DNA from: Methanosaeta sp. PtaB.Bin039
Lineage (GTDB): Archaea > Halobacteriota > Methanosarcinia > Methanotrichales > Methanotrichaceae
Direction of reading: 5' to 3'
Length of the DNA stretch: 61,648 nucleotides
Assembly (NCBI GenBank): GCA_002067795.1
Contig: MVQI01000076.1
Span: 1-61,648 of the forward strand
The notes beneath the pieces are model-generated. The model had not been told where the DNA came from and did no database searches. It saw only the letters and a program-made list of their open reading frames with translations. The translations under genes were made by a program, and so were the position numbers. Shown one piece after another: positions 16,355-25,930 of the stretch; within the stretch, counting starts at the first letter, position 1; every line of letters begins with the position of its first letter.

Positions 16355-17965
16355 TCATCCTTGATATGCAGACGATGACTGTTGACGCGGGTCCTTCAAT
16401 GGGCTGCCCACCGTGAAATGATACAGGTCTGCCATATCCTCGCCCTCAAGTTCCAGCATATCGTGCACCATATCGTCGAAGAAGCACCCAAGACCGCAGG
16501 CCCCCATTCCGATCGCCTCCGCCTCAAGGTAAAGGGCCTGCCCGATCATGCCGCACTCCCAGAAGAGCCTGGGATACATCCATGCACCGACGTCTCGCAA
16601 GCATCGCATATCTCCAAGCATTGCCAGGCAGAAGCTTCCGTCTGATGCAAGGTCCTGTCGGCATGACGCATCTTTGGAGAATGCCTGGATGTCGCCCTCC
16701 TTTAGCAGGAACAGGCCTTTGGGATAGTCAGGTGACCGCTCCCAGAGCAGGTCTGTTCCAAGTGCCGAACGAATCATTCCCGCGGAAGAGTTTGACCTGG
16801 CCAGGAGGTACAATCCTGGGACCAGGCCTTCAACCCGATGCACAAAGAGCGCCAGATGTACAAGCGGCGACCATGGAATGGCCGAGAACGGCGGAGCATT
16901 CACCGTCCTCTTAAGCATCACGAAAAAGTCCTCTGATGACAGGCGGCAAGCCGACCTGTCCATACGTTGCGCGCTGCGCCGACGGCGCAGGACGCGGGAT
17001 AGCAGTGGAGGCCCCTGAGAATAGCTGTGAGCCCATCTGCTATTGCCAGAGGTCTGGCGAGGAAGGCGACTTGCAGCAGTCGAGGGCTTCTGCGTGGCTG
17101 CGAACATATCCTCTACCAAATCCCATGACAGGTACTTTGCGCTCAGCCTGTTCGGGCTGCCCACCCACCCAGCCGGCTCAAGGTTCCTCTCTCCCATCTC
17201 GCCGCATCTTGGGCCCACCTCCAGTAGGCACTCCGGATGCTCAGCCTCCGCTTCGGTCGGGAGTGGGGGGACAAGCTCTCCCAGGCTTTTGCTGGACATC
17301 TGGTCTGCCAGGCAAAACTCCCAGCCCAGTCCGGCTGCTGCATAGGCCAGGGCTGCCAGGGCGTGTCCTAAATCCAGTTGGCAGTATCGATAGGATCTTA
17401 CTCCATACTTCCAGGCCTCCCTCCATGGTATGGAGCAGAGGACCAGCTCGAACATGGCTGGATTCAATCCCTCAGTATCCAGTTCTGAGAGTACCTCAAG
17501 TCCGTGGTGCTGCGGGGTGTAATGGGCAACCAGGCCTTTTCCTTCCGGAGATGAGAGCCCAGGCATCTGACTGCAGACAAGATATGCCTCGGTTGGGTGA
17601 AGGTTGCCGCTGGATGGATTGACCCGCAGCGACCAGCTTGCCTGGCCCTGCCGCCTTTTGGCGGATAAGGCCAGGCTATGAAAGAAGAACCAGGAGATGC
17701 TGTCTTTGTCAAGAGGCTGGGCAGCGGCCTTCTCGGCGGTGAAAAGGCCTTCATAGCTCATCTTGATGCTATCCTCGTTTCTCTCCAGCGGTATCTGCAT
17801 AGATCCCAGATAATGCCGGAAAGGATCTGGCTGGTTAGCCCAGTCGAGAGACGACGGGCCACTTGCAAGAGCCGCAGGATGGTGCTTGCTTGCCTGATGG
17901 TAGGCCTTCACCATATCGAGATCGCTTATAGGGTCCTGTCTGCTGTATTCCCCTTCCCTCTGCAT
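16355..17965 (-). CDS. Tandem SagB-type nitroreductase-family protein
   Basis: The 536-residue protein contains two nitroreductase-like (FMN-binding) halves, about residues 80-275 and 345-525. The first has 'SLRVNPSSGNLHPTEAYLV' and 'QLDLGHALAALAYAAAGLGW', the latter a hallmark of SagB/ThcOx dehydrogenases. The second has 'NAPPFSAIPWSPLVHLALFVHRVEGLVPGLYLLAR' and 'GMIGQALYLEAEAIGMGACGLGCFFDD'. SagB enzymes oxidise azolines in peptide natural products, but no cyclodehydratase or precursor peptide is visible nearby, so a different redox role is likely. A TATA box about 60-70 bases upstream of the ATG at 17965 supports a single-gene transcript. Confidence 0.88.
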   Translation of the reverse strand: MQREGEYSRQDPISDLDMVKAYHQASKHHPAALASGPSSLDWANQPDPFRHYLGSMQIPLERNEDSIKMSYEGLFTAEKAAAQPLDKDSISWFFFHSLALSAKRRQGQASWSLRVNPSSGNLHPTEAYLVCSQMPGLSSPEGKGLVAHYTPQHHGLEVLSELDTEGLNPAMFELVLCSIPWREAWKYGVRSYRYCQLDLGHALAALAYAAAGLGWEFCLADQMSSKSLGELVPPLPTEAEAEHPECLLEVGPRCGEMGERNLEPAGWVGSPNRLSAKYLSWDLVEDMFAATQKPSTAASRLPRQTSGNSRWAHSYSQGPPLLSRVLRRRRSAQRMDRSACRLSSEDFFVMLKRTVNAPPFSAIPWSPLVHLALFVHRVEGLVPGLYLLARSNSSAGMIRSALGTDLLWERSPDYPKGLFLLKEGDIQAFSKDASCRQDLASDGSFCLAMLGDMRCLRDVGAWMYPRLFWECGMIGQALYLEAEAIGMGACGLGCFFDDMVHDMLELEGEDMADLYHFTVGSPLKDPRQQSSSAYQG

Positions 17966-18024
17966 CGATGGACACGCCCCCTGCTTCTTGATACTGAAAG
18001 CCAGGGTATATCGAACTGTCGGAC

Positions 18025-18034
18025 CTTATATCCC
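18025..18034 (-). promoter_or_regulatory. TATA box of the SagB-type gene
   Basis: On the minus strand GGATATAAGG predicts a transcription start near 18000 and a leader of about 35 bases before the ATG at 17965. Confidence 0.55.
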
Positions 18035-18108
18035 GCCGCCCAAGATCTATCTTTCCGACCTTTTCCGGAAAAAGGCCTGGAAATTTTTGGCTTGAGAAGT
18101 CCTGGATA

Positions 18109-20334
18109 TCAGAGAGGCAGTCTCTCAGCTTCCTTCAGCCCTTCCTGGTAAAAGCGGCTGGCATACTCCTTCACCATGCGCCTTGTACAGAACTGGGGGC
18201 CTGCGCTCTTGATCGCCTCCTTCATGACAGAAATCCAGCCGTGGGCGACGCCATCTCCGTTGTCGATAGCGTAATAGCGGGGAACCACCTGATTCTCTAA
18301 GATATCGTAGATCTGGGAGGCGTCCCTTGCATCCCGATCATCTCCTAGCCCTCCGGAGAAAGCCCATCCGTTAAAACCGTTAAATCCCTCAATCCACCAC
18401 CCGTCCAGGATGCTCAACTGTGGAACACCGTTGATCCCGGCTTTCATGCCACTGGTCCCGCAGGCCTCCATAGGCGGAAGCGGATTGTTGAGCCAGAGGT
18501 CCACTCCAGGTATAAGGTACTGGGCCAGCTGCTCATCGTAATCCTCCACAAAGACTATCCTGCCCCCAAATGCCGAGTCCTTTGCAGCTCGGTAGATCTG
18601 CTGAATCACCTCTTTTCCTGCATAGTCTTGCGGATGGGCCTTGCCTGAGAATACCAGCTGGACTGGCCGGTCGCAATTGTTGAGGATACGACATAGACGC
18701 TTCGTATCGCTCAGGATCAGGGTTGCCCTCTTATAGGTGGCGAAACGCCTTGCGAATCCTATTGTGAGAACCATCGGGTCCAGGAATACCCCGGACAGGA
18801 GGACTATTCCCGGATCGGGCTGATCAAGCGTCCACCTCTGTCTGGCACGCTCCCGTACATGGGTGATCAGCTTCATCTTGGATAGGCGATGGGCAGCCCA
18901 TAGCTCTCCGTCAGGTATCTCGTCCACCAGCTCCCAGATGGTGGGGTCGTCATGGTCGCTCAGCCAGCCAGGCCCGAGATAGCGGTTGAACAGGGACTCC
19001 AGGCGTGGATTTATCCATGTCGGCAGGTGAATCCCGTTGGTTATATAGTCCAGGAATGGCTCAGGACTCCCGTTTTGTCGCAGATGACCCCACATCCCCT
19101 CCGTTACCTCCATATGTCTTCTGCTTACGCAGTTGTGGAAGCGCGACATGCGCATGGCCAGAACCGTCATATTGAATCCTGCATCCGGCCTGGCCGGATC
19201 TGTGCCCATCTGGAAGAAGGCCTCCTGATCCAGGCCGATGCTGGACAGATAGGAGCCGAAGTACTTCTCCAGGAGCGAGAAAGCAAAGACATCATGGCCG
19301 GCCAGGACCGGGGTGTGCGTGGTGAATACCGTGGTGTTGCGGACCTGTCCAGAAGCTCCTGTAAAGGAGAGGCCTGCCTCCATCAGCTGCCTTATTCGCT
19401 CAATTATGGCGAAGGCAGGGTGCCCTTCGTTGAGGTGCAGCACCAGTCGGCCATATCCCATTCTGGCCAGGGCGGCAGTCCCACCTATCCCCAGCACAAG
19501 CTCCTGGCGAAGCCTGTGTTCAGCGTCTCCCACATAGAGTCGGGAGGAGATCTCCCTGTTCCATGGGTCGTTCTCCTCCACATCCGTGTCGAGAAGGAAG
19601 AGGGATACCCGGCCGATCTTGAGCCTCCATACCCCCGCGAAGATGGGCGGCTCGATCAGCGGGACTTGGATCACCAGCGGCTTGCCTGTCTCATCGTTCA
19701 TCCTGGTTATAGGGGCATGGGACTTGTGAAGCTCCTCGCTCTCGTTGGTCTGCCATCCATCCGATGTTATCCGCTGCCGGAGGTATCCACCAGGGTACAT
19801 GAATCCAACGCCGATCATGGGCAGACCAAGGTCGCTGCTCTCCTTCAGGAAGTCGCCGGCCAAAAATCCCAGCCCGCCTGCGTAAAACGGCATGGAGTGG
19901 TGCAGCCCATACTCGGCAGAGAAATAGGCTACGGGAAGCCTTCCCGGGTTGTTCACATTATCTGGGAACCAGCCGCCGAAATTCCTCATCTCGGATCGGA
20001 ATCTTCCGATCACCGAATCGTAGTGGCGCAGGAAGCGGGGATTGGTGGCAGCCTCCTCAAGCACCTCTCCCTCCAGGTCGTGAAGCAGCTTTACCGGATT
20101 GTGCACGCTGAGCTGCCAGGCAGCCGGATTGAGCATATTAAAGAGATCCCTGGCCCTGGGATTCCAGCTCCACCAGAGATTGGTGGCCAGTTCGCCCAAT
20201 CCCTCGATTCTGGCCGGTATTTTGGGATTTATGCTCTCTCGGTTATCCATGCTCATCTCCGCTGGGGAAGGACCCTCCCCGCAGTGGACTTTGTCGTTCA
20301 TTAAGTTTGTGATCGCGAAACTGCCGCAATTCAT
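18109..20334 (-). CDS. glgP: Alpha-glucan (glycogen) phosphorylase, GT35
   Basis: This enzyme releases glucose 1-phosphate from storage polyglucose. The protein of about 741 residues has the N-terminal DUF3417-like 'LGELATNLWWSWNPRARDLFNML', then 'VAYFSAEYGLHHSMPFYAGGLGFLAGDFLKESSDLGLP', 'HLNEGHPAFAIIERI' and 'TTHTPVLAGHDVF'. Its C-terminal half has 'IGFARRFATYKRATLIL' and the pyridoxal-phosphate region 'EACGTSGMKAGINGVPQLSILDGWW', whose Lys binds the cofactor. The length fits the short archaeal/bacterial type (TIGR02094) rather than the E. coli type. The ATG at 20334 is preferred over the one at 20349 because GGAGG lies just upstream of it. It is divergent from the sensor kinase gene. Confidence 0.93.
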   Translation of the reverse strand: MNCGSFAITNLMNDKVHCGEGPSPAEMSMDNRESINPKIPARIEGLGELATNLWWSWNPRARDLFNMLNPAAWQLSVHNPVKLLHDLEGEVLEEAATNPRFLRHYDSVIGRFRSEMRNFGGWFPDNVNNPGRLPVAYFSAEYGLHHSMPFYAGGLGFLAGDFLKESSDLGLPMIGVGFMYPGGYLRQRITSDGWQTNESEELHKSHAPITRMNDETGKPLVIQVPLIEPPIFAGVWRLKIGRVSLFLLDTDVEENDPWNREISSRLYVGDAEHRLRQELVLGIGGTAALARMGYGRLVLHLNEGHPAFAIIERIRQLMEAGLSFTGASGQVRNTTVFTTHTPVLAGHDVFAFSLLEKYFGSYLSSIGLDQEAFFQMGTDPARPDAGFNMTVLAMRMSRFHNCVSRRHMEVTEGMWGHLRQNGSPEPFLDYITNGIHLPTWINPRLESLFNRYLGPGWLSDHDDPTIWELVDEIPDGELWAAHRLSKMKLITHVRERARQRWTLDQPDPGIVLLSGVFLDPMVLTIGFARRFATYKRATLILSDTKRLCRILNNCDRPVQLVFSGKAHPQDYAGKEVIQQIYRAAKDSAFGGRIVFVEDYDEQLAQYLIPGVDLWLNNPLPPMEACGTSGMKAGINGVPQLSILDGWWIEGFNGFNGWAFSGGLGDDRDARDASQIYDILENQVVPRYYAIDNGDGVAHGWISVMKEAIKSAGPQFCTRRMVKEYASRFYQEGLKEAERLPL

Positions 20335-20517
20335 GCTTCCTCCAGTCATTTCCTAATTTTGGCAAAAATCTGAAGATGTACAGCAAATCAATATTATATT
20401 TGAATGTATATTTCCTAATTACCAGTTAATAAAATTGTTTTAGAAGCAGTGCTCCTTAAATGGCCTGATTATTCGGGCCTCGAATTATCTCAAATAAATG
20501 CCAACTATGGTTATGTG

Positions 20518-20525
20518 TTTATACT
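20518..20525 (+). promoter_or_regulatory. TATA box of the hybrid kinase gene
   Basis: TTTATACT lies 31-38 bases upstream of the TTG at 20556 and 46-53 upstream of the TTG at 20571, so it fits either start with a very short leader. Confidence 0.45.
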
Positions 20526-20555
20526 AAATGAAATTACAGGATAAAATATCATTGT

Positions 20556-23500
20556 TTGGAGAGAGAAGGATTGGGTTCAGTCACCATATCTTTTCGGAGT
20601 GCTGTAATCATTGCCTTTCTGTCCCTGATAGTGATCTCAGTTATGCCTTTTGCCCTGGAAGGGCAAACTTTTGCCCGGGCAGCCTTCTCAGACCTTTCCA
20701 GCGCCACTGTCAATATAATCGCCACGATATGCCTCTTTTATGCAGCACTGAAGTCCAAGGAGACTGGTAGGCGGGTCTTCATCGGCTGGCTTCTCCTGGC
20801 CACTGCAGAGATGATGTTCGCGGTGGGTGACATCCTGTGGGCCTACTACGACCTATGGCTTCAAGAAGAGCCATTTGCCACGGTGGCTGATGTTCCTTAC
20901 CTCTCGTTCTACCCGGTATTTCTCTTGGGGATCCTTCTGCTCCCCTCCGTTCCCCTGACCCCTGGAGAGCGGATCAAGACCATGCTCGATACCTCGGTTG
21001 TTATGATTGGGGCCACGCTATTCTTCTGGACACTTCTCATCGCTCCCACGATCGCCTCAGCCACCCAGGAGGATATGCTCACCCAGGTACTGGCGGTGGC
21101 CTATCCTGTCGTCGACCTGGTATTGTTCTTCGCCCTAATCCAGCTCCTCTTCACCCGCATACGCTCATGGGAGCAGGGCCCGTTTCTGCTCCTGGCACTT
21201 GGCAGCGCGATCATGATACTTACCGACAGCATATACATGAACCGCGTCTTAAACGAGACCTATGAGGTCGGCGGCCTGCTTGATGTGGGCTGGACTGCCT
21301 CGTACATGATATTTGGGCTTGCAGGAATACTTCAGATTGAGATAGGGGCAACTCTCGATCCTGCTGCTCAGGTTCCGAGCCGCAGATCGGAGCAGTTCAC
21401 CTGGCCTATCTACCTTCCTTACATCTGCGCAGTGGCTGCGTACGCCTTGCTTGTGATCAGCCATAACTACTCCCTGCCTGTCTCCTTCAACGTCCTCAGC
21501 TGGGGCGTTGGAGCAACCATCGGACTGATCATCATCCGTCAGATAATAGCCCTCAGGGAGAACAGCCGTCTATATGCCTCAACTCTGGTGGAGATATCAG
21601 AACGCAAGCGTGCGGAGGAGGAGACAAGAAGGCTGAATGAGGATCTGGAGAGGCGTGTCCAGGCCAGGACAAAGCAGCTGGCAACGGCAAACATAGATCT
21701 GCAAAAGGAGATCCTTGAAAGGAAATCGGCAGAGCAGGCATTGCGTGAGAGCGAGACGCGGTATCGCGACCTGACCGAGATGCTGCCACAACCCGTCTTC
21801 GAGACCGATGACGAAGGTCTACTAAACCTGGTAAACCGTCAGGCTTGCCTGCTCTTCGGTTACTCCAAGCAGGATATGGTTGGGATGAACTTCTTCGATC
21901 TGGTTGAGCCTTCGGAGCGGGATAGAGCCAGGAAGAACATGTTTTCCCCGAACGAACCGTCAAGCAGTCAGGAATACTCAATGGTGAGGAGTAGCGGGTC
22001 GATCTTCCGCACGATCATATACTCGTCTCCAATTGTGCGGGAGGACAGGATCTCCGGTCTGCGCGGGATAGTGGTGGATATAACCGAGCAAAAGCTTGCC
22101 GAAGAAGCCCTGATGAAGGCCAAGGATGCCGCTGAAGCAGCCTCGCGAGCCAGGTCGGAGTTCCTGGCCAACATGAGCCACGAGATCAGAACCCCCATGA
22201 ATGCGGTCATAGGCATGACCGAGTTGCTCATGAGCACCCGGCTTGATGCGGAGCAGCAGGACTTCGTTGAGACCATCCGCAACAGTGGGGAGTCGCTCCT
22301 CTCCATCATCAACGATATACTCGATATCTCAAAGATCGATAAGGGGAAGATGGAGCTCGACTCTGCTCCATTCAACCTCAGGGATTGTATCGAGAGCGCT
22401 ATCGACCTGGTGGCAGCCAAATCGGCCGAGAAGGGATTGGAGCTGGGGTATCGCATGAATGGCGTCCCCTCGGCTATCATCGGCGATAAGAACCGCATGA
22501 GGCAGATACTGGTCAACCTGCTCAGCAATGCGGTGAAGTTCACCGACCAGGGGGATATACTCGTCTCGGTTTCTGCCAATGATGAGGGGAACGGGCTGTA
22601 TGATATCGGATTCGCAGTCAGGGATACGGGCATCGGCATATCCCGGGATCAGATGCCCAAGCTCTTCCATTCCTTCAGCCAGCTCGATGCCTCAACCACT
22701 CGCCGCTACGGTGGCACTGGGCTGGGCCTGGCCATCAGCAAGCGCCTGGTGGAGATGATGGGCGGAAGGATCTGGGTGGAGAGCGAGCCTGGAAGAGGAG
22801 CTGTCTTCTCCTTTGTGATCAAGGCCAGGTCGGCGCCTTATATTACGGCGATCCCGGATATAAGGCCTGTTGACGGCAAGAAGATACTGGTGGTGGACGA
22901 TAACGCGATGATGCGGGGCCTGCTGAGCGAAATGCTGGAGGAATGGAAGGCCGAGGTCTCCGTTGCCGGGGGCAGCCAGGAGGCGCTGGACATATTGCAG
23001 CGGTCCGGTCCATTCGACATAGCCCTGTTGGATCAGAAGATGCCTGGGATGAGTGGATCCGAACTGGCAGAGCGGATAAAATCCCTGCTTGGAGCAGCTG
23101 CGCCCAGGATCGCCGTCATGGCGGAGATGGGGCAGCATATAGCCGGCATGGACTCAATCGGCCTTTGGATAACCAAACCATTAAAGCCCCTCAGCCTTAT
23201 GGCAGCCCTCAGCTCGATGATCTCCAGCACAACTCAGCAGCCTGCCAGCCTCCAGTCCGAGGCTGGGGAGATGTCTGGGATCGGAGTTCTGCTGGCTGAG
23301 GACAATCCGGTTAACCGGAAGGTGGCCCAAAAGATGCTCATGCGTCTTGGTTACAGGCCAGATCTGGCAGCTGACGGCAGGGAGGTTCTGCAGGCGATGG
23401 AGAAGCAAAACTACGATCTGGTGCTTATGGATGTACAGATGCCGGAGATGGATGGGCTGGAGGCGACGAGGGAGATACGAAAGCGTTGGGGCGACAAGCC

Positions 23501-23657
23501 GTGGATAGTTGCCATGACTGCTTATGGGCTTGAGTGGGATATAGAGGCATGCATGCAGGCGGGCATGAACGATCATATCAGCAAGCCGGTAACCTCTGAC
23601 AGCCTGCGGGCTGCTATCCTTTCCTTCGAGAAGAGCCGAAGGAGAGACTCCACATAA
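20556..23657 (+). CDS. Hybrid sensor histidine kinase with PAS and two receiver domains
   Basis: The 1033-residue protein has nine or so N-terminal membrane helices (about 12-335). A coiled coil (335-400) and a PAS domain (400-515) follow. The HisKA phospho-acceptor is His542 in SHEIRTP, and the ATPase has N-box NLLSNA (654-659), DTGIG (690-694) and GTGLG (720-724). Two receiver domains carry phosphorylatable Asp826 and Asp959. It probably phosphorylates a His relay partner or acts through its own receivers; no separate output protein is next to it. The TTG at 20571, with GGAG nine bases upstream, is an alternative start five codons later. Such hybrid kinases in methanogens are thought to have been acquired from bacteria. 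Confidence 0.92.
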   Translation: MEREGLGSVTISFRSAVIIAFLSLIVISVMPFALEGQTFARAAFSDLSSATVNIIATICLFYAALKSKETGRRVFIGWLLLATAEMMFAVGDILWAYYDLWLQEEPFATVADVPYLSFYPVFLLGILLLPSVPLTPGERIKTMLDTSVVMIGATLFFWTLLIAPTIASATQEDMLTQVLAVAYPVVDLVLFFALIQLLFTRIRSWEQGPFLLLALGSAIMILTDSIYMNRVLNETYEVGGLLDVGWTASYMIFGLAGILQIEIGATLDPAAQVPSRRSEQFTWPIYLPYICAVAAYALLVISHNYSLPVSFNVLSWGVGATIGLIIIRQIIALRENSRLYASTLVEISERKRAEEETRRLNEDLERRVQARTKQLATANIDLQKEILERKSAEQALRESETRYRDLTEMLPQPVFETDDEGLLNLVNRQACLLFGYSKQDMVGMNFFDLVEPSERDRARKNMFSPNEPSSSQEYSMVRSSGSIFRTIIYSSPIVREDRISGLRGIVVDITEQKLAEEALMKAKDAAEAASRARSEFLANMSHEIRTPMNAVIGMTELLMSTRLDAEQQDFVETIRNSGESLLSIINDILDISKIDKGKMELDSAPFNLRDCIESAIDLVAAKSAEKGLELGYRMNGVPSAIIGDKNRMRQILVNLLSNAVKFTDQGDILVSVSANDEGNGLYDIGFAVRDTGIGISRDQMPKLFHSFSQLDASTTRRYGGTGLGLAISKRLVEMMGGRIWVESEPGRGAVFSFVIKARSAPYITAIPDIRPVDGKKILVVDDNAMMRGLLSEMLEEWKAEVSVAGGSQEALDILQRSGPFDIALLDQKMPGMSGSELAERIKSLLGAAAPRIAVMAEMGQHIAGMDSIGLWITKPLKPLSLMAALSSMISSTTQQPASLQSEAGEMSGIGVLLAEDNPVNRKVAQKMLMRLGYRPDLAADGREVLQAMEKQNYDLVLMDVQMPEMDGLEATREIRKRWGDKPWIVAMTAYGLEWDIEACMQAGMNDHISKPVTSDSLRAAILSFEKSRRRDST

Positions 23658-23747
23658 GGCAGATCACCGAGCTTTTAGATGCCGCTGTTCTACGGCCTTG
23701 TGTATTGGAGACCGGAAACGAGCTTTTTTGGGCGGCGAAGTGGCATC

Positions 23748-24641
23748 TCAGGCCATCAAGATGAGTCCCGCGCCCATTATCAGCACAGAGGAGAGCTTGA
23801 GAGCCAGCTGGCTGCCGGATAGGTTCTCCCCTACCAGGCCTGGAGTGAGACGGGAGAGCGCCAGCAATATCAAGAGGGTTATGAGCGGCTGGAGCAGGCC
23901 GACTGAGCAGGCCTCCGTAGCCGATCCCCAGGAGCAGGAGAATATCCCAAGGATCGACCCCATCATGTGCATCATCTCCTCCATTGCCAGGCTCAGCATT
24001 GCTGCACTACCAAGGCCTGGGAAGGAATGGACTTCCCTTCTTATCCCTGACTGGCATAGTAGCGGCAGAGCAGCCAGGGTATTGCCGAAGCTGGACCATA
24101 TCAGTATCTGCGTCTCCGGCAGAGCAGGAAGCAGCGCCTTTTCGGATATGCAAAACGCCGCAGTCATCAGCCAGTAGGAGAGAAGATAGACCAGACACGG
24201 GGTGAACGAGTTCCCTCCCCTCCGGCCTTTGAAGCTCATGAGAAAGGCACCTGCGAGGAGGGCGAATCCTCCCAGGTATTGGTCAAGATCGAGTACCACC
24301 CCGAACAGCAAAGCCTCCCCTGCAAATACGAAGACGCAGTAGAGGTTTTCAAGGGATGACACACGGGAAACCTCCTCCATCTGCACTGCCTTCAGGTAAT
24401 AGATGGTGGGAACGACCTGAACGACCCCGGCCAGAAGAGCGAGCATCGATGCAGGATAGATGAAATTGACCCCAAACACAAGAGCCAATGGAAGGAAGAG
24501 GATTTGCTGCATAATAACCTGCAAGACGACATAGGTCTCAGCCCTCCTGGCATAGCTGCTCAGTATAAGCTTGTCGAGGATGCTGGCTATGGCAAAAGAG
24601 GATGTTCCCAGCAGCGCAAGCACAAGCCAGTTTATCTCCAT
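23748..24641 (-). CDS. EamA/DMT-family permease, copy 1
   Basis: From the ATG at 24641 (with AGGAAGGA upstream) the protein has 297 residues and about ten membrane helices in two EamA halves. The first half begins MEINWLVLALLGTSSFAIASILDKLIL. The second has 'QILIWSSFGNTLAALPLL' and ends 'LSSVLIMGAGLILM'. Drug/metabolite transporters move small solutes; the substrate is not predictable here. It is a clear paralogue of the protein at 25039-25929, sharing 'LVLALG-TSSFA-A-ILD', 'KA-Q-EEVSRV' and 'IWSSFGN'. A longer frame upstream lacks membrane character and was not used. Confidence 0.88.
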   Translation of the reverse strand: MEINWLVLALLGTSSFAIASILDKLILSSYARRAETYVVLQVIMQQILFLPLALVFGVNFIYPASMLALLAGVVQVVPTIYYLKAVQMEEVSRVSSLENLYCVFVFAGEALLFGVVLDLDQYLGGFALLAGAFLMSFKGRRGGNSFTPCLVYLLSYWLMTAAFCISEKALLPALPETQILIWSSFGNTLAALPLLCQSGIRREVHSFPGLGSAAMLSLAMEEMMHMMGSILGIFSCSWGSATEACSVGLLQPLITLLILLALSRLTPGLVGENLSGSQLALKLSSVLIMGAGLILMA

Positions 24642-25038
24642 GAAATCCTTCCTGAGATGCGGCAGAGGGCAGACCACGAAAACGTCGCGCCCTTTGAAAT
24701 CAGCGATTTCAGATCCTGCCGACCTGCGTATGAGTGGGGGTAATCGATGAGATTTCAGGGACACAAGACATCATGATCTGCAAAAAAAATTCGCTGCAAG
24801 CCCAGATATTCATCCCCTGATTCTTTTACATGAATCCGGTCTCCTTATATCGAATACTGCCAGATTACAATGATCATTGTTTCTATAATAAGCGATCGTA
24901 CTTAAGATTTTTCTTGAAGTATTGAACGCCAATATATTACCTCCGCAAACAAATATCCCATGATACGGACATCTGCTCCTGCAAGCAGAATCCAGGTTCG
25001 CTCTGGAAACGAAGGTGCCGATTTAAGAGTCCCATCGG
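24642..25038. other. Intergenic region between the two DMT genes
   Basis: This 397-bp gap holds a 14-bp palindrome (24867-24880) next to AT-rich TATA-like sequence (CTATAATAAG, about 24883-24892). No gene is supported. The gap suggests that permease copy 1 has its own long-leader transcript. Confidence 0.4.
24867..24880. promoter_or_regulatory. Perfect 14-bp palindrome, possible operator
   Basis: ACAATGATCATTGT is a perfect palindrome directly beside a TATA-like sequence between the two permease genes. The position suits a regulator-binding site, but no regulator is known. Confidence 0.4.
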
Positions 25039-25929
25039 TCAGGTGACCAGATAGAGACCTGCTGCCACCATGACCACAGCACATAGCTTCGTGGCCAGCG
25101 CCGGGCCTTCAGTCTCCTCTTCAAGCAGGTCTGGCAGAATCCGTCCTATGAGGAGGACATATATAAGAACTATCAGCGGTTGAAGCGCGCTGACCGCAGA
25201 GACCAGATAGACCGATCCTGCGGCATAGGCGAAGATCATGCCGGCTCTCCCAAAGAGGTCGAGGGCCTCTTCGAGCAGCAGTGTGGCCACCCCTGACCGG
25301 CCCTGGGAGACGAATCCGGCCACCTCTCCCCTGACACCTGGAATAAACAGAAGCGACAGGATTGCAAGGTTTCCAAAAGACGACCATATAACCAGCTGCC
25401 ATTCATCCATGAATTGCAGGAGGTGCTTGGAGGTCAGTGAGTACACGGAGACCGAGATCCAAAAAACTGCCAGATACTTGAGGGCAGGTGAGAATGGCGA
25501 GGCAGAGCTGGAGCTGCGGCGATAGGAGATCAGAACTGCGCTGAGAACAAGCGCGATCCCGCCTGCAGCTTTTGCCAAGGTCAGCGACTCTCCGAGGAAG
25601 AGCACAGATCCAAGAAGCGTCAGGAGTGGATATACGAATACCAGAGCGGTAACCCTGGAGACCTCCTCTACCTGCAGGGCTTTGACATATGCCGCCCATA
25701 GCACCAACTGGAGCACGCCGGCTGCCGCCGCCCACAAGGACCACGGAATAGTCAGGTGCAGACCCTGCCAGGCTATCAGGCCCAGGTTGAAGATCTGCTG
25801 AAAGATAATGAGAGCAACGAGGTATGAGGCAGAGCTCTGAAACCTGCGAACCAGCACCCGGTCCAGTATCCCGGCTGCCGCAAACGATGACGTGGCGCCA
25901 AGTGCGAGCACCAGCCAGCTTTGCACCAC
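25039..25929 (-). CDS. EamA/DMT-family permease, copy 2
   Basis: The protein of about 296 residues has ten membrane helices in two repeats and is paralogous to the permease at 23748-24641. The start is taken as GTG at 25929, which begins one base after the pheA stop and reads (M)VQSWLVLALGATSSFAAAGILD. GGGAG lies upstream inside pheA. A longer upstream frame only overlaps pheA. The tight junction means it is co-transcribed with pheA, so an aromatic compound is a possible substrate, though this is only contextual. Confidence 0.88.
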   Translation of the reverse strand: MVQSWLVLALGATSSFAAAGILDRVLVRRFQSSASYLVALIIFQQIFNLGLIAWQGLHLTIPWSLWAAAAGVLQLVLWAAYVKALQVEEVSRVTALVFVYPLLTLLGSVLFLGESLTLAKAAGGIALVLSAVLISYRRSSSSASPFSPALKYLAVFWISVSVYSLTSKHLLQFMDEWQLVIWSSFGNLAILSLLFIPGVRGEVAGFVSQGRSGVATLLLEEALDLFGRAGMIFAYAAGSVYLVSAVSALQPLIVLIYVLLIGRILPDLLEEETEGPALATKLCAVVMVAAGLYLVT

Positions 25930-25930
25930 T

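Noticed and set aside
18952-20304. 450-codon plus-strand frame
   Set aside because: It lies wholly antisense to the alpha-glucan phosphorylase gene, whose motifs are unmistakable; the frame has no family features.
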